Shown: positions 52,731 through 61,081 of the stretch, one piece after another
How positions within the stretch are numbered: the stretch's first letter is position 1
How the letters are laid out: the number at the start of each line of letters is the position of its first letter
Assembly: GCA_016704305.1 (NCBI GenBank)
Contig: JADJAL010000024.1
Location: 1 to 64,000 of the forward strand
DNA: 64,000 nt
Direction of reading: 5' to 3'
From: Haliea sp.
GTDB taxonomy: Bacteria > Pseudomonadota > Gammaproteobacteria > Pseudomonadales > Halieaceae
Made by a program: the position numbers and the translations under genes
Notes under the pieces: model-generated
Databases searched by the model: none
What the model saw: only the letters and a program-made list of their open reading frames with translations
What the model was told of the DNA's origin: nothing

Positions 52731-54788
52731 ATGTACACGGTGCATTACTCATCTGCAAAATTCGTCCTCCGTCTCGCGTTGCTGGCGTTTTCCTGCACAG
52801 GCGTCGCACAGGCAGCGCCGGGTGAAAAGCCCATGCTGGGGGAATGGGGTATCGAGACGCAGTATCTCTCGGCGAGCGTGGCACCCGGTGATGATTTCTT
52901 TACGCATGCCAACGAAGGTTGGATCAAGCAGGCCACACTTCCGGAAGGCATGCCCAAGATGGACTCGTTCACGGAAGTGTTCCTGCGCAGCGAAAGCCAG
53001 ATACAGGCCATCCTGGACGACGTGCTGGCCGGCAAGGACAAGCGCGATACGGGTGCCAAACAGTTGGCCGGGCTGTACCAAAGCTACATGGATGTCGAGC
53101 GCATCAATGCGCTGGGACTGAAGCCGCTACAGGCTGAACTGGATGCCGTGATGGCCACCGAGTCAGCGGCGGATATCGCGCGCTGGATGGCCAGGCCACT
53201 GCACGAATCGGTGATCGGCATCGGCGTATCGCTCGATGAAAAAAATCCTGATCGCTACACCCTGTACCTCGGGCAGAGCGGGCTGGGCCTGCCTGGACAG
53301 GAGTTCTACCTCAGCGACGAAGCGCCATTCCCCGACGTGCGCAAAGCCTACCTCGCGTATATCGAGGGCGTGTTCACCCGCGCAGGCATAGATCGGCCCG
53401 CCGGGCGCGCAAAGGATATCCTGCAGTTTGAAACGGAAATTGCCCGCCGCCACTGGACACCGGAACAGGAGCGTGATCGCCTGAAAAACTATAGCCCGAT
53501 GAATCGGGAGGCACTGCTCGCCTTCGCTCCCGGGTTCGATTGGGCGGCGTTCCTGCAGGAGAGCGAGTTGGGTGGGCAGGACCAGTTCATCGTCACCACC
53601 GATACGGCCATTCAAAAAACCGCCGCGTTGGTGGGCGAGACACCGCTGGATGTGCTGCGCTCCTACCTGGCGTTTCATTTCATCAACAACCAGGCGCCCT
53701 ACCTGTCCGACGCGTACCGGGATGCCCATTTCGACTTCTTCAAACGCACGCTGTACGGCATCGAGGAGCAGCGCCCGCGCAACCTCGCTGCGCTGCAGTA
53801 CGTCAGCTCGAATCTCGGCGAGGTGCTGGGTCGCCTCTACGTGGACCGCTACTTCCCGCCGGAACACAAGGCGTTGATGGATCAGTACATTCACTTCATC
53901 CGCGAATCGTTTCGCGAGCGACTGGAGCAATCGACGTGGATGGACCAGGCCACCAAGGCCGAGGCCTTTACGAAACTGGACAAATTCGTCGCTAAAATCG
54001 GCTATCCCGACCAGTGGCGCGACTTCAGTAATATCGCCATCAAGGACGACGACTTGCTCGGCAATAACCGACGTATCCAGCAGTGGTATAACGACGATGC
54101 GCTCGCCAAACTGGGTCAGCCCCGGCGCGAATGGGAGTGGCAACTGAGCCCGCAGGTGGTCAACGCCTATTACTCGGCGTCGGCGAATGAGATCGTATTT
54201 CCGGCCGCGATCCTGCAACCACCCTTTTTTGATCCGCACGCCGATCCCGCCGTCAACTTCGCTGCGATCGGCGCGGTGATCGGGCACGAGATGGGACACG
54301 GGTTTGACGACCAGGGCAGTCGCTCCGACGGCAGTGGCATGTTGCGCGACTGGTGGACGAAGGACTCACGCGAACATTTCGATGCGCAGGCCGCTGTCCT
54401 GGTGGATCAGTTCAATGCCTATGAGCCGATCGCGGGCACCCGCATCAAGGGAGAGCTGACACTGGGAGAAAATATTGGCGACCTCGGCGGCATGACGATC
54501 GCGTACAACGCATACCAGAAATTCCTCAGGGACTCCCACAATGGCGAGGCGCCGGTGCTCGACGGGCTGAGCGGCGACCAACGATTCTTCCTGTCCTGGG
54601 CACAGGTGTGGCGCAACATCCAGACCGATGATTTCCTGCGCAACAGCCTGCTGACGAACCCGCACAGCCCGGGTGAATACCGGGTGAACGGCATCGTGCG
54701 CAACATGGACGCGTGGTACGAGGCGTTTGACGTAACACCCGACCACGATCTGTACCTGCCGCCGGCGCAGCGCGTCACCATCTGGTAA
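52731..54788 (+). CDS. M13-family (neprilysin/PepO-like) zinc metallopeptidase
   Basis: 685 residues. A signal peptide (about 1-28, FVLRLALLAFSCTGVAQA) directs export. The catalytic core is VIGHEMGHGFDDQGS (HExxH), the third ligand in GENIGDLGG (ExxxD), and the substrate site VNAYYSASANEIVFPAAIL. Cuts peptides in the periplasm or outside. C-terminal PPAQRVTIW is the usual family end (ending W). Confidence 0.95.
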   Translation: MYTVHYSSAKFVLRLALLAFSCTGVAQAAPGEKPMLGEWGIETQYLSASVAPGDDFFTHANEGWIKQATLPEGMPKMDSFTEVFLRSESQIQAILDDVLAGKDKRDTGAKQLAGLYQSYMDVERINALGLKPLQAELDAVMATESAADIARWMARPLHESVIGIGVSLDEKNPDRYTLYLGQSGLGLPGQEFYLSDEAPFPDVRKAYLAYIEGVFTRAGIDRPAGRAKDILQFETEIARRHWTPEQERDRLKNYSPMNREALLAFAPGFDWAAFLQESELGGQDQFIVTTDTAIQKTAALVGETPLDVLRSYLAFHFINNQAPYLSDAYRDAHFDFFKRTLYGIEEQRPRNLAALQYVSSNLGEVLGRLYVDRYFPPEHKALMDQYIHFIRESFRERLEQSTWMDQATKAEAFTKLDKFVAKIGYPDQWRDFSNIAIKDDDLLGNNRRIQQWYNDDALAKLGQPRREWEWQLSPQVVNAYYSASANEIVFPAAILQPPFFDPHADPAVNFAAIGAVIGHEMGHGFDDQGSRSDGSGMLRDWWTKDSREHFDAQAAVLVDQFNAYEPIAGTRIKGELTLGENIGDLGGMTIAYNAYQKFLRDSHNGEAPVLDGLSGDQRFFLSWAQVWRNIQTDDFLRNSLLTNPHSPGEYRVNGIVRNMDAWYEAFDVTPDHDLYLPPAQRVTIW

Positions 54789-54912
54789 TGGATGCGCGGT
54801 AGCAGGCGCGCGGTAGCGGCCGGATGGTAGCGGCCCGCCGCGCTACCCTCGCGCGGTGTTTGATGGAATACTACGCGCCTCCTCCACCACCTCTACTACT
54901 GGCCCCGAAATT
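54789..54912. other. G+C-rich spacer with direct and inverted repeats
   Basis: The string GGTAGC occurs several times, GGTAGCGGCC is repeated directly, and GGTAGCG pairs with CGCTACC. This can fold into a strong hairpin after the M13 gene, but there is no T-tract, so I do not call it a terminator. Confidence 0.4.
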
Positions 54913-56472
54913 ATGAAGACAAACATCGGCCTGCTGCTGACCAAACGCGCGCAAATCTGCCCCAACCGTGAAGCCATCGTGGAGTTCGAGCGCGATCGCC
55001 GCTTCAGCTTTTCGGAGCTCAACGCGCGCGCCAACCGCGTGGCCAACGCGCTGTTGGACAAGGGCATTCGCCCGGGCGACCGGGTCGCGTCGCTGCTGAA
55101 AAACAGCGTCGAATTCGTGGAGACGTACTTCGCCGTGGCCAAAATCGGCGCGGTGATGGTGCCGGTGAACTGGCGGCTGGTGGCGGCGGAAATCGCCTAT
55201 ATCCTGCAGGATTCGGGCGCCAAAGCCGTCGTTTACGATTCGGATTTCGACGCGGCGGTTACGGCGCTGCACAGCGGCGAGCACGGTGAGCTTGCGGTCG
55301 CGCAGTGGATACGCCGGGAGAACGGCGATGCGGGCACGCCGGACTGGGCGCTGGATTATGAAGCGCTCACCGCGGCATCTCCCGTCACAGAGCCGCCAAT
55401 TGGCGCGTGGGACGACGACAACCTCTTCATCATGTACACCTCCGGCACCACCGGGCGCCCCAAGGGCGCGGTGCACAGCCACGAGGGCATGCTGTGGTCG
55501 CAACTGACCAGCATGAGCACCTCGGACATGCGCGACGGCGACCGCTGGTTGCTGGCGCTGCCGATGTTCCATGTCGGCTGCCTCAGCCCCACCTCGCTGC
55601 TGGTGCATCGCGGCGGCGCGGGCGTCATCATGCGCGAGCTGGATCTCGGCGCGATGTTTCGCTGCATCGCCCAGGAAAAAGTCACGATCTTCATGGCGGT
55701 GCCCGCGCTGCTGCAATTCATGCTGATGATGCCGGAGCGCGAGCAGTACGACATGTCCTCGGTGCGCTGGATCGCCACCGGTGCCGCGCCCGTGCCGGTC
55801 TCACTGCTGCACGAGTTTGACGCGCTGGGCGTGCGCATCTTCCAGGCCTACGGCCTGACGGAATCCTGCGGCCCCGGCACGCTCCTGTTGCCCGAGGACG
55901 CGGAAGCCAAGGTCGGTTCCTGCGGCCGCCCGCAGATGCACACCGACATCAAGATCGTCGACAGCGCAGGCAACACCATTCCGATGGGCTCCGACCAACC
56001 CGGTGAACTGCTGGTCGGCGGGCGCCACCTGATGAAGGAGTACTGGAACAATCCCAAGGCGACTGCCGAGACGATCAGGGACGGCTGGCTGCACACCGGC
56101 GACATCTGTACCTGGGACAGCGAAGGCTTCGTCACTATTTGTGACCGGATGAAAGACATGATCATCTCCGGCGGCGAGAACATCTATCCCGCCGAGCTGG
56201 AGAACGTGCTCGCGGCCTGCCCCGAGGTACAGGAAGCGGCGGTGATCGGCGTGCCTTCACAAAAATGGGGCGAGACTCCACTGGCCATCATTGTGCCGAC
56301 ACCCGGCACCTCGCCCACCACGGAATCGCTGAAGGCCTACTGCAAGCAAAACCTGGCGGGCTACAAAGTGCCGCAACTGTTTGAACTCGTCGATTCACTC
56401 CCGAGGAACCCCTCCGGCAAATTACTGAAGCCGCAGTTGCGCGAGCGGTTCCCCGGCCCGGCGCCGTTTTAG
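54913..56472 (+). CDS. AMP-forming acyl-CoA ligase
   Basis: 519 residues of the ANL superfamily. Activates a carboxylic acid as acyl-AMP and forms the CoA ester. Motifs: YTSGTTGRPKGAVHSHEG (P-loop), AYGLTESCGPGTLLLP, GWLHTGDICTWDSEGF and DRMKDMIISGGENIYPAELE, PRNPSGKLLK with the C-terminal Lys. Substrate probably a medium or long fatty acid or an aromatic/steroid side chain. I start at ATG 54913 (MKTNIGLLLTKRAQ) rather than 54856. SDR gene follows after 12 bases. Confidence 0.9.
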   Translation: MKTNIGLLLTKRAQICPNREAIVEFERDRRFSFSELNARANRVANALLDKGIRPGDRVASLLKNSVEFVETYFAVAKIGAVMVPVNWRLVAAEIAYILQDSGAKAVVYDSDFDAAVTALHSGEHGELAVAQWIRRENGDAGTPDWALDYEALTAASPVTEPPIGAWDDDNLFIMYTSGTTGRPKGAVHSHEGMLWSQLTSMSTSDMRDGDRWLLALPMFHVGCLSPTSLLVHRGGAGVIMRELDLGAMFRCIAQEKVTIFMAVPALLQFMLMMPEREQYDMSSVRWIATGAAPVPVSLLHEFDALGVRIFQAYGLTESCGPGTLLLPEDAEAKVGSCGRPQMHTDIKIVDSAGNTIPMGSDQPGELLVGGRHLMKEYWNNPKATAETIRDGWLHTGDICTWDSEGFVTICDRMKDMIISGGENIYPAELENVLAACPEVQEAAVIGVPSQKWGETPLAIIVPTPGTSPTTESLKAYCKQNLAGYKVPQLFELVDSLPRNPSGKLLKPQLRERFPGPAPF

Positions 56473-56484
56473 GAGGCTACTGCG

Positions 56485-57429
56485 ATGGAGTCCTTTGCTG
56501 GTCAAATTGCGGTGGTGACAGGTGGCGGCAGCGGGATCGGCCGGGCACTGGTGCAACAGCTCGCCGCCGCCGGCTGCCACGTGGCGCTGTGTGATATCAG
56601 TGAACCGGACATGGCCGGCACTGTTGAGTTGTGCCAGGCGGCAATCGACCGGGGCGTGCGCATCACCGCCCACCGCTGCGATGTCGCCAGCGAAAGCGAC
56701 TTGAACAATTTCAGGGAGCAGGTCGCGCAACAGCACGGCGCCGCGCACATCAACCTGCTGTTCAATAATGCGGGCGTGTCCGGCGGCCAGAGTTTCCTGC
56801 GCGACAACCGCGAGCAGTGGGACCGCGTGTTCAACATCTGCTGGGGCGGCGTCTACCTCGGCTGCCGTGTGTTCATGCCGATGCTGCTGGCCAGTGAGCG
56901 GGGCCACATCATCAATATCAGCAGCATCAACGGCTTCTGGGCATGCATGGGCGCGAACGTGGAGCACACGGCCTATAGCGCGGCCAAGTTCGCGGTGAAG
57001 GGATTTTCCGAAGCGCTGCTGGTGGACCTGCGCAAACACGCACCGCACGTCACTATCTCCGTCGTCATGCCAGGACACATCGGCACCGACATCGCGATCA
57101 ATAGCCACAAGCTGTGGTTGGGCGATGCGGACACGATGAACGCGCAGCAGCTCGACAGTGTGCGCGAACGCTGGTCCAGCTTTGGCGCCGATGCCGCGCA
57201 ACTCCCCGACGACACGGTGCGCGAACTGCTGCGCAAGGGCGGCGAGGATTTTCGCGACAACGCACCCACCAGCGCCGAACGCGCGGCACAGATCATCCTG
57301 GCAGGCGTACAACAGGGCCAGTGGCGCATCCTGGTGGGGAACGATGCGCAGGCACTCGATCAGGCGGTGCGGGAACATCCCGAGCGAGCGTATGACGCAG
57401 GATTTATGCAGATTGGGCCGGCAGTGTGA
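56485..57429 (+). CDS. Short-chain dehydrogenase/reductase
   Basis: 314 residues. NAD(P)-binding VVTGGGSGIGRALVQQLA, LFNNAGVSGGQSF, catalytic Ser in INISSINGFW, and Tyr/Lys in AYSAAKFAVKG. AGGAGG lies eight bases before the ATG. Cotranscription with the acyl-CoA ligase suggests a role in breakdown of a fatty or cyclic acid. Substrate not known. Confidence 0.9.
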   Translation: MESFAGQIAVVTGGGSGIGRALVQQLAAAGCHVALCDISEPDMAGTVELCQAAIDRGVRITAHRCDVASESDLNNFREQVAQQHGAAHINLLFNNAGVSGGQSFLRDNREQWDRVFNICWGGVYLGCRVFMPMLLASERGHIINISSINGFWACMGANVEHTAYSAAKFAVKGFSEALLVDLRKHAPHVTISVVMPGHIGTDIAINSHKLWLGDADTMNAQQLDSVRERWSSFGADAAQLPDDTVRELLRKGGEDFRDNAPTSAERAAQIILAGVQQGQWRILVGNDAQALDQAVREHPERAYDAGFMQIGPAV

Positions 57430-57482
57430 TGGCTTGACACGGTTGCCGCGCGCCCGACACCGGTGAGCGCGCGTCTGCGGTG

Positions 57483-59045
57483 TTAGTAGGTGAAATACAC
57501 CCTCTCTGCAAAGCCGAACACGCCGTTCGCATCCACTGTAATTTGGCTGAGGGAATCGATTTCCAAAAAATGGATGCTGTTGGGTACACCGCCTGATGTA
57601 TCCCAATTCTTGAAATAGACCGTGTCGGAAATCCGCGTCCACTGCACACTTTCAATGCTCCCTGCAGAGCCCTCCGGCGACATTAGCGGCGACAGCGACA
57701 TTCTGCCGGAGCCGTCGGGCCTCGCTACCACATACTCCACGTCCTGCCCGTCTCCGGCCCGGTACAACAGGTATTGCCCGCTCGGCGACCAGGTCGCTCC
57801 CGGGTAGGGTCCGGACGTGTTGCTGGACAACAACTCCACCTCGCTGAAACACCGCTCCCTGGCATCACCGGCATAGAGCCTGTTGTCATCGGACTGATCC
57901 CACGCCACATAGGTAAAGTAGCGCGAATCCGGTGACCAACCCACAGACCCAATGGATTCCAGGCCCGCCCCGGAGACCTGCGTGGACGCTGCGCTGCCTG
58001 GATCGACCACCAGATGCAGGGAATAGGTCTCCGGACTGCGATCGTAGCGCAGGAACAGCAGGTCATCCGTGTCGGGTGCCCATTGGAATTCGGTTACTTT
58101 TCTCTCGGCGCCTGCAATGGCCTGTGTCGAACGGGCGTCCAGGGAATAGCGATGCAGGCTGAAATCGTTGTCGTCATCGTAACCCACGAGGACGATGAAC
58201 TTGCCAGACGGCGACCAGGCAAACTCAGGGGTGAATCCGCCTACATCCTCAGTGCTGTAGATAATCGACGATTCAAGCGTGGCCAGGTTCAGTACATAAA
58301 TGTCGCGCACGTAGCTATCGCCGCCTTCCGGCACGTAGGAGGTTTTGTACGCCAGGTACTGGCCAGTGGGGTCGAAACTCAGGTTGCGTGGAACGGGTGA
58401 CCCGGGCTGCAGGGGTATTGTTTGTGCAATTTGAAGGGGCGAGAGCGTGTAAATGACAATCGTCCCCTCACCTAACGTGGCCAGTAAATCACTGGCCGGT
58501 GACCAGGCAGTGCCCCCGAACGATGACGCCAGAATATACTCGACATCGGTGGAAGGAAGGCCCGAGTAGATTTGCATGCCCACTAAGTTATTTGTCAGTA
58601 GCGCACTGTCGTCAGGTGCCCAGCTCACGCCCGGCGAACCCAGTCCAAACAGGGCCACCTCAGTTCGCACCCGCCCCTCCTCCTGATCAAAAACCGACGC
58701 GGTGAAGCGTTCAGGAGGGAGGACGATGTAGCGTCCCGAAGTGGAGAGCTGCAGCAAGCCCGTGCCAAAGGGCAGGCTGTCGGAAATCAAGGTAACGTCG
58801 CCGCTGGCCAGATTCACGCTGCTCACGCTTCGCCCATTATTGCCTGTGTAGACTGCCCGGCCCTTGCTACTGCGGTAGGAATCCCACCTTGCCTGTTGCT
58901 GATCATAATCAGCAAAACACTCAACCGTTGGCGTGGGAGGTGGGGTGTTTGATAACGAACCGCCACCGCCGCCACCGCCGCAGGCTGTCAAAATGCACGC
59001 GAGCGCGAATGCAAACGCTGGAACCAATGTCCTGTGAATTACCAT
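57483..59045 (-). CDS. Beta-propeller lipoprotein (TolB/PD40-like repeats)
   Basis: 520 residues. Lipoprotein signal ending LACILTAC, followed by a run of seven Gly and a Pro/Thr linker. The rest has repeated WSP-D/S-G motifs (WAPDDSALL, WSPASDLLATL, FDPTGQYLAY, WSPSGKFIVLV, WSPDSRYFTYV, WSPSGQYLLYR), the PD40/WD40-like blades of TolB-type propellers. Probably anchored in the outer membrane and exposed to the periplasm or surface. Start at ATG 59045, with AAAGGG upstream; the frame is open to 59168. Confidence 0.8.
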   Translation of the reverse strand: MVIHRTLVPAFAFALACILTACGGGGGGGSLSNTPPPTPTVECFADYDQQQARWDSYRSSKGRAVYTGNNGRSVSSVNLASGDVTLISDSLPFGTGLLQLSTSGRYIVLPPERFTASVFDQEEGRVRTEVALFGLGSPGVSWAPDDSALLTNNLVGMQIYSGLPSTDVEYILASSFGGTAWSPASDLLATLGEGTIVIYTLSPLQIAQTIPLQPGSPVPRNLSFDPTGQYLAYKTSYVPEGGDSYVRDIYVLNLATLESSIIYSTEDVGGFTPEFAWSPSGKFIVLVGYDDDNDFSLHRYSLDARSTQAIAGAERKVTEFQWAPDTDDLLFLRYDRSPETYSLHLVVDPGSAASTQVSGAGLESIGSVGWSPDSRYFTYVAWDQSDDNRLYAGDARERCFSEVELLSSNTSGPYPGATWSPSGQYLLYRAGDGQDVEYVVARPDGSGRMSLSPLMSPEGSAGSIESVQWTRISDTVYFKNWDTSGGVPNSIHFLEIDSLSQITVDANGVFGFAERVYFTY

Positions 59046-59293
59046 ATCGAAATCCCTTTCTATCATGAGTGTAAAAAAATTGGCGCAACCAGGTCGGCTG
59101 GCAAACGCGTGCCATAACGCGTATTGCGCGTGGTGTATGCTGGAAGGCACGGTTGGACCGAGGGGCATTATACTCAGGGATATGGCTATAAACTAGTCAT
59201 TGCAAACATTCCCGGACCGCTTTTGTCAGTGGAAATGGAGCCCAAATTGGTGGCCTGTCCCCAACCTGCCCTTTCAACCATTCCGGAGGATTC

Positions 59294-59704
59294 ATGGAGA
59301 ATTTACTGACTGTTTACATGCCCGCAATCGCATCGTTCGGCATCATCGGCGGCTTGCTGCTGGTGCAACTGGTGATCGCGGACATCATCGGGATAGTGAA
59401 CAAGCAGCCTCCGGGCACGCCGATACCGGCCGATCATTCGAAGCTGTTGTTTCGCGCCCATCGTGCGCATGCCAACACCAACGAGAGTGTGGCGGCTTTC
59501 ATCGCGCTGACGCTGTTTGCCATCGCCATGTCGGCGCCGCCGTTTTGGCTGAACACACTGTGCCTGGCCTACATCGCCGGTCGGGTGGGCCATATGCTGT
59601 GTTACTACGCCAACCTGAAAATCCTGCGCTCGATCTTCTTCGGCATCGCCACGCTAGCCCTGGTCGGTATTCTCGCTGTCGGGATTGCCGCCTGCCTCGG
59701 ATGA
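59294..59704 (+). CDS. MAPEG-family membrane protein
   Basis: 136 residues with four hydrophobic helices. FRAHRAHANTNESVAAFIAL is the glutathione-linked MAPEG motif region. Family members act on lipids or electrophiles with glutathione, or have no known role. GGAGG five bases before the ATG. The 248 bases upstream hold no gene. Confidence 0.85.
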   Translation: MENLLTVYMPAIASFGIIGGLLLVQLVIADIIGIVNKQPPGTPIPADHSKLLFRAHRAHANTNESVAAFIALTLFAIAMSAPPFWLNTLCLAYIAGRVGHMLCYYANLKILRSIFFGIATLALVGILAVGIAACLG

Positions 59705-59745
59705 CGCTGCTGCGAAACGCGCGACTTCCAACGACGCGATCCGAC

Positions 59746-59780
59746 TTGGTCAATGCATCAATATGTGCATATACTGATGC
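59746..59780 (+). promoter_or_regulatory. vapBC promoter with nested palindromes
   Basis: TTGGTC (59746-59751), 18-base spacer, TATACT (59770-59775). The spacer holds nested inverted repeats: GCATCA/TGATGC (59755-59780) and ATATG/CATAT inside. A dimeric VapB could bind here and shut off its own operon. Confidence 0.5.
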
Positions 59781-59807
59781 GAATATTCATGCCTCAGGGT
59801 GGTTAGT

Positions 59808-60011
59808 ATGCGCACCACAGTAACCGTTGATGATGAGCTGATCGCCAAAGCGGCCGAATTGACAGGTGTGACCGAGAAATCGGCGCTGTTACGGGAGAGT
59901 CTCAAGGCGTTAATCGAACGCGAAAGTGCTCGTCGGCTGGCCAGATTGGGTGGCTCCGAGCCTCAAATCAAGCCCATTCCTCGCCGCCGGTCGCCAGTCT
60001 CCGGGCAATGA
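59808..60011 (+). CDS. vapB: VapB-type antitoxin
   Basis: 67 residues from MRTTVTVDDELIAKAAELTG, the RHH-type VapB start, through EKSALLRESLKALIERESAR and a basic toxin-binding tail. It overlaps vapC by 4 bases (ATGA), the usual layout. A GTG three codons upstream is an alternative start. Confidence 0.88.
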   Translation: MRTTVTVDDELIAKAAELTGVTEKSALLRESLKALIERESARRLARLGGSEPQIKPIPRRRSPVSGQ

Positions 60012-60391
60012 TACTGGTCGATACCTCGGTATGGATTGACCACCTCCGGGACAGCGATCCAATGCTCGAGAAATTGTTGACCACTGGTCAGGTCTATATG
60101 CATCCGATGATTATCGGTGAGCTGGCTTGTGGCCATTTGCAAAACCGGCACATGCTGCTGGCCCTTTGGCAAAATCTTCCGACGCCCGTTGAGGCCAGCC
60201 ACCAGGAAGCGATGCTACTGCTTGAAGCACGCAACCTGATGGGAGAGGGTATTGGTTATGTTGATCTGCATCTGTTGGCGTCCTGCCTCCTGTCTGGTGA
60301 TGCGCAACTCTGGACGAGGGACAAGCGTCTTGCGCGCGTTGCGAGTTCACTAGACATTGAATTCGAGATACTGGTACGGCCGCCAGGCTGA
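60008..60391 (+). CDS. vapC: VapC-type PIN-domain toxin
   Basis: 127 residues. PIN ribonuclease fold with the acidic site: MILVDTSVWIDHLR (Asp5), IIGELACGHL (Glu), GIGYVDLHLLASCLL (Asp) and LWTRDKRLARVA (Asp). Cuts RNA when free of VapB. Both genes look intact. A transposase fragment lies immediately after on the other strand. Confidence 0.9.
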   Translation: MILVDTSVWIDHLRDSDPMLEKLLTTGQVYMHPMIIGELACGHLQNRHMLLALWQNLPTPVEASHQEAMLLLEARNLMGEGIGYVDLHLLASCLLSGDAQLWTRDKRLARVASSLDIEFEILVRPPG

Positions 60392-60601
60392 TCGATTCGA
60401 CAGGTTCACACGTAAATCAAGACGTTCCCCGATCAACTGCGGCTCAGGCAAGACCGCATCAAGCGCTGTGCCTGACCCACCGCAACGACTGCAAACCTCG
60501 ATTTCGATGCTAAAAACGCGTTTCAGGCGTTGCGTCCGTTGACCGGTATTCGGACCAACCCGCCGTTCCCTCGTGGTCGCGAAATACTTTATTGACAGCA
60601 T
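60350..60601 (-). pseudogene. IS91-family transposase remnant
   Basis: 83-codon open frame. Residues 21-66 (QRTQRLKRVFSIEIEVCSRC, GG and the following PEPQLIGERL) match the C-terminal zinc-like end of IS91/Y2 transposases (typical AQRLKRVF-IDIE-C-QCGG). The catalytic part is gone, and the final 20 residues are unrelated and antisense to vapC. No element ends were found. Confidence 0.65.
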
Positions 60602-60619
60602 TTATATAACATCTATACT
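60592..60619 (+). promoter_or_regulatory. Sigma-70 promoter for the MerR-like gene
   Basis: TTGACA (60592-60597), 16-base spacer, TATACT (60614-60619): near-consensus. About 45 bases before the ATG at 60664. It lies within the transposase remnant edge, so it may have come with the insertion. Confidence 0.6.
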
Positions 60620-60663
60620 GTTAATTATGGTGTCAGATAGTTGGGTATTTGGTGAGTAGTGGG

Positions 60664-61080
60664 ATGAGCGCGAATCGGTACACCCTGGATGAACTGTGCA
60701 GCCTCGTGGGGCTGCCCAAAAGGACCATCCGCTTTTATATGCAGGAGGGTCTCGTGGAACGTCCGGAGGGACAGAAGCGCGGCTCGTATTACCTGGATAC
60801 CCATGTCCAACAACTGCAGCAGATCCAGGCATGGCAAAAGGCCGGGTACAGCCTGGAGCGGATTCGGCAACTGCTGGAGGACGGCGCGACACCGGGAGAG
60901 ACCCTCGCCCCACTGCGAGCACAACGAGGCGATGTGCAGGTATGGAGCCGAATCCACATTGCCCCGGGGGTAGAGCTGTCGATAGAGCCACAGCAGGCGG
61001 GCCTCAACCCGGATGAGATACGCGCTCTTTATCGGGATATTGCAAACATCATCGATCAACTAAAGGAAGGAGACGACTGA
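60664..61080 (+). CDS. MerR-family transcriptional regulator
   Basis: 138 residues. N-terminal winged helix: YTLDELCSLVGLPKRTIRFY and MQEGLVERPEG; then RGSYYLDTHVQQLQQIQAW and an all-helical dimerisation part. It lacks the Cys pattern of metal-sensing MerR proteins. It ends 1 base before the VIT/VWA gene, so the two are one operon. I start at ATG 60664; a TTG five codons earlier is possible. Confidence 0.85.
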   Translation: MSANRYTLDELCSLVGLPKRTIRFYMQEGLVERPEGQKRGSYYLDTHVQQLQQIQAWQKAGYSLERIRQLLEDGATPGETLAPLRAQRGDVQVWSRIHIAPGVELSIEPQQAGLNPDEIRALYRDIANIIDQLKEGDD

Positions 61081-61081
61081 T

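Noticed and set aside
56422..57642. Minus-strand ORF of 406 codons over the SDR gene
   Set aside because: Shadow of the SDR gene; composition typical of antisense frames.
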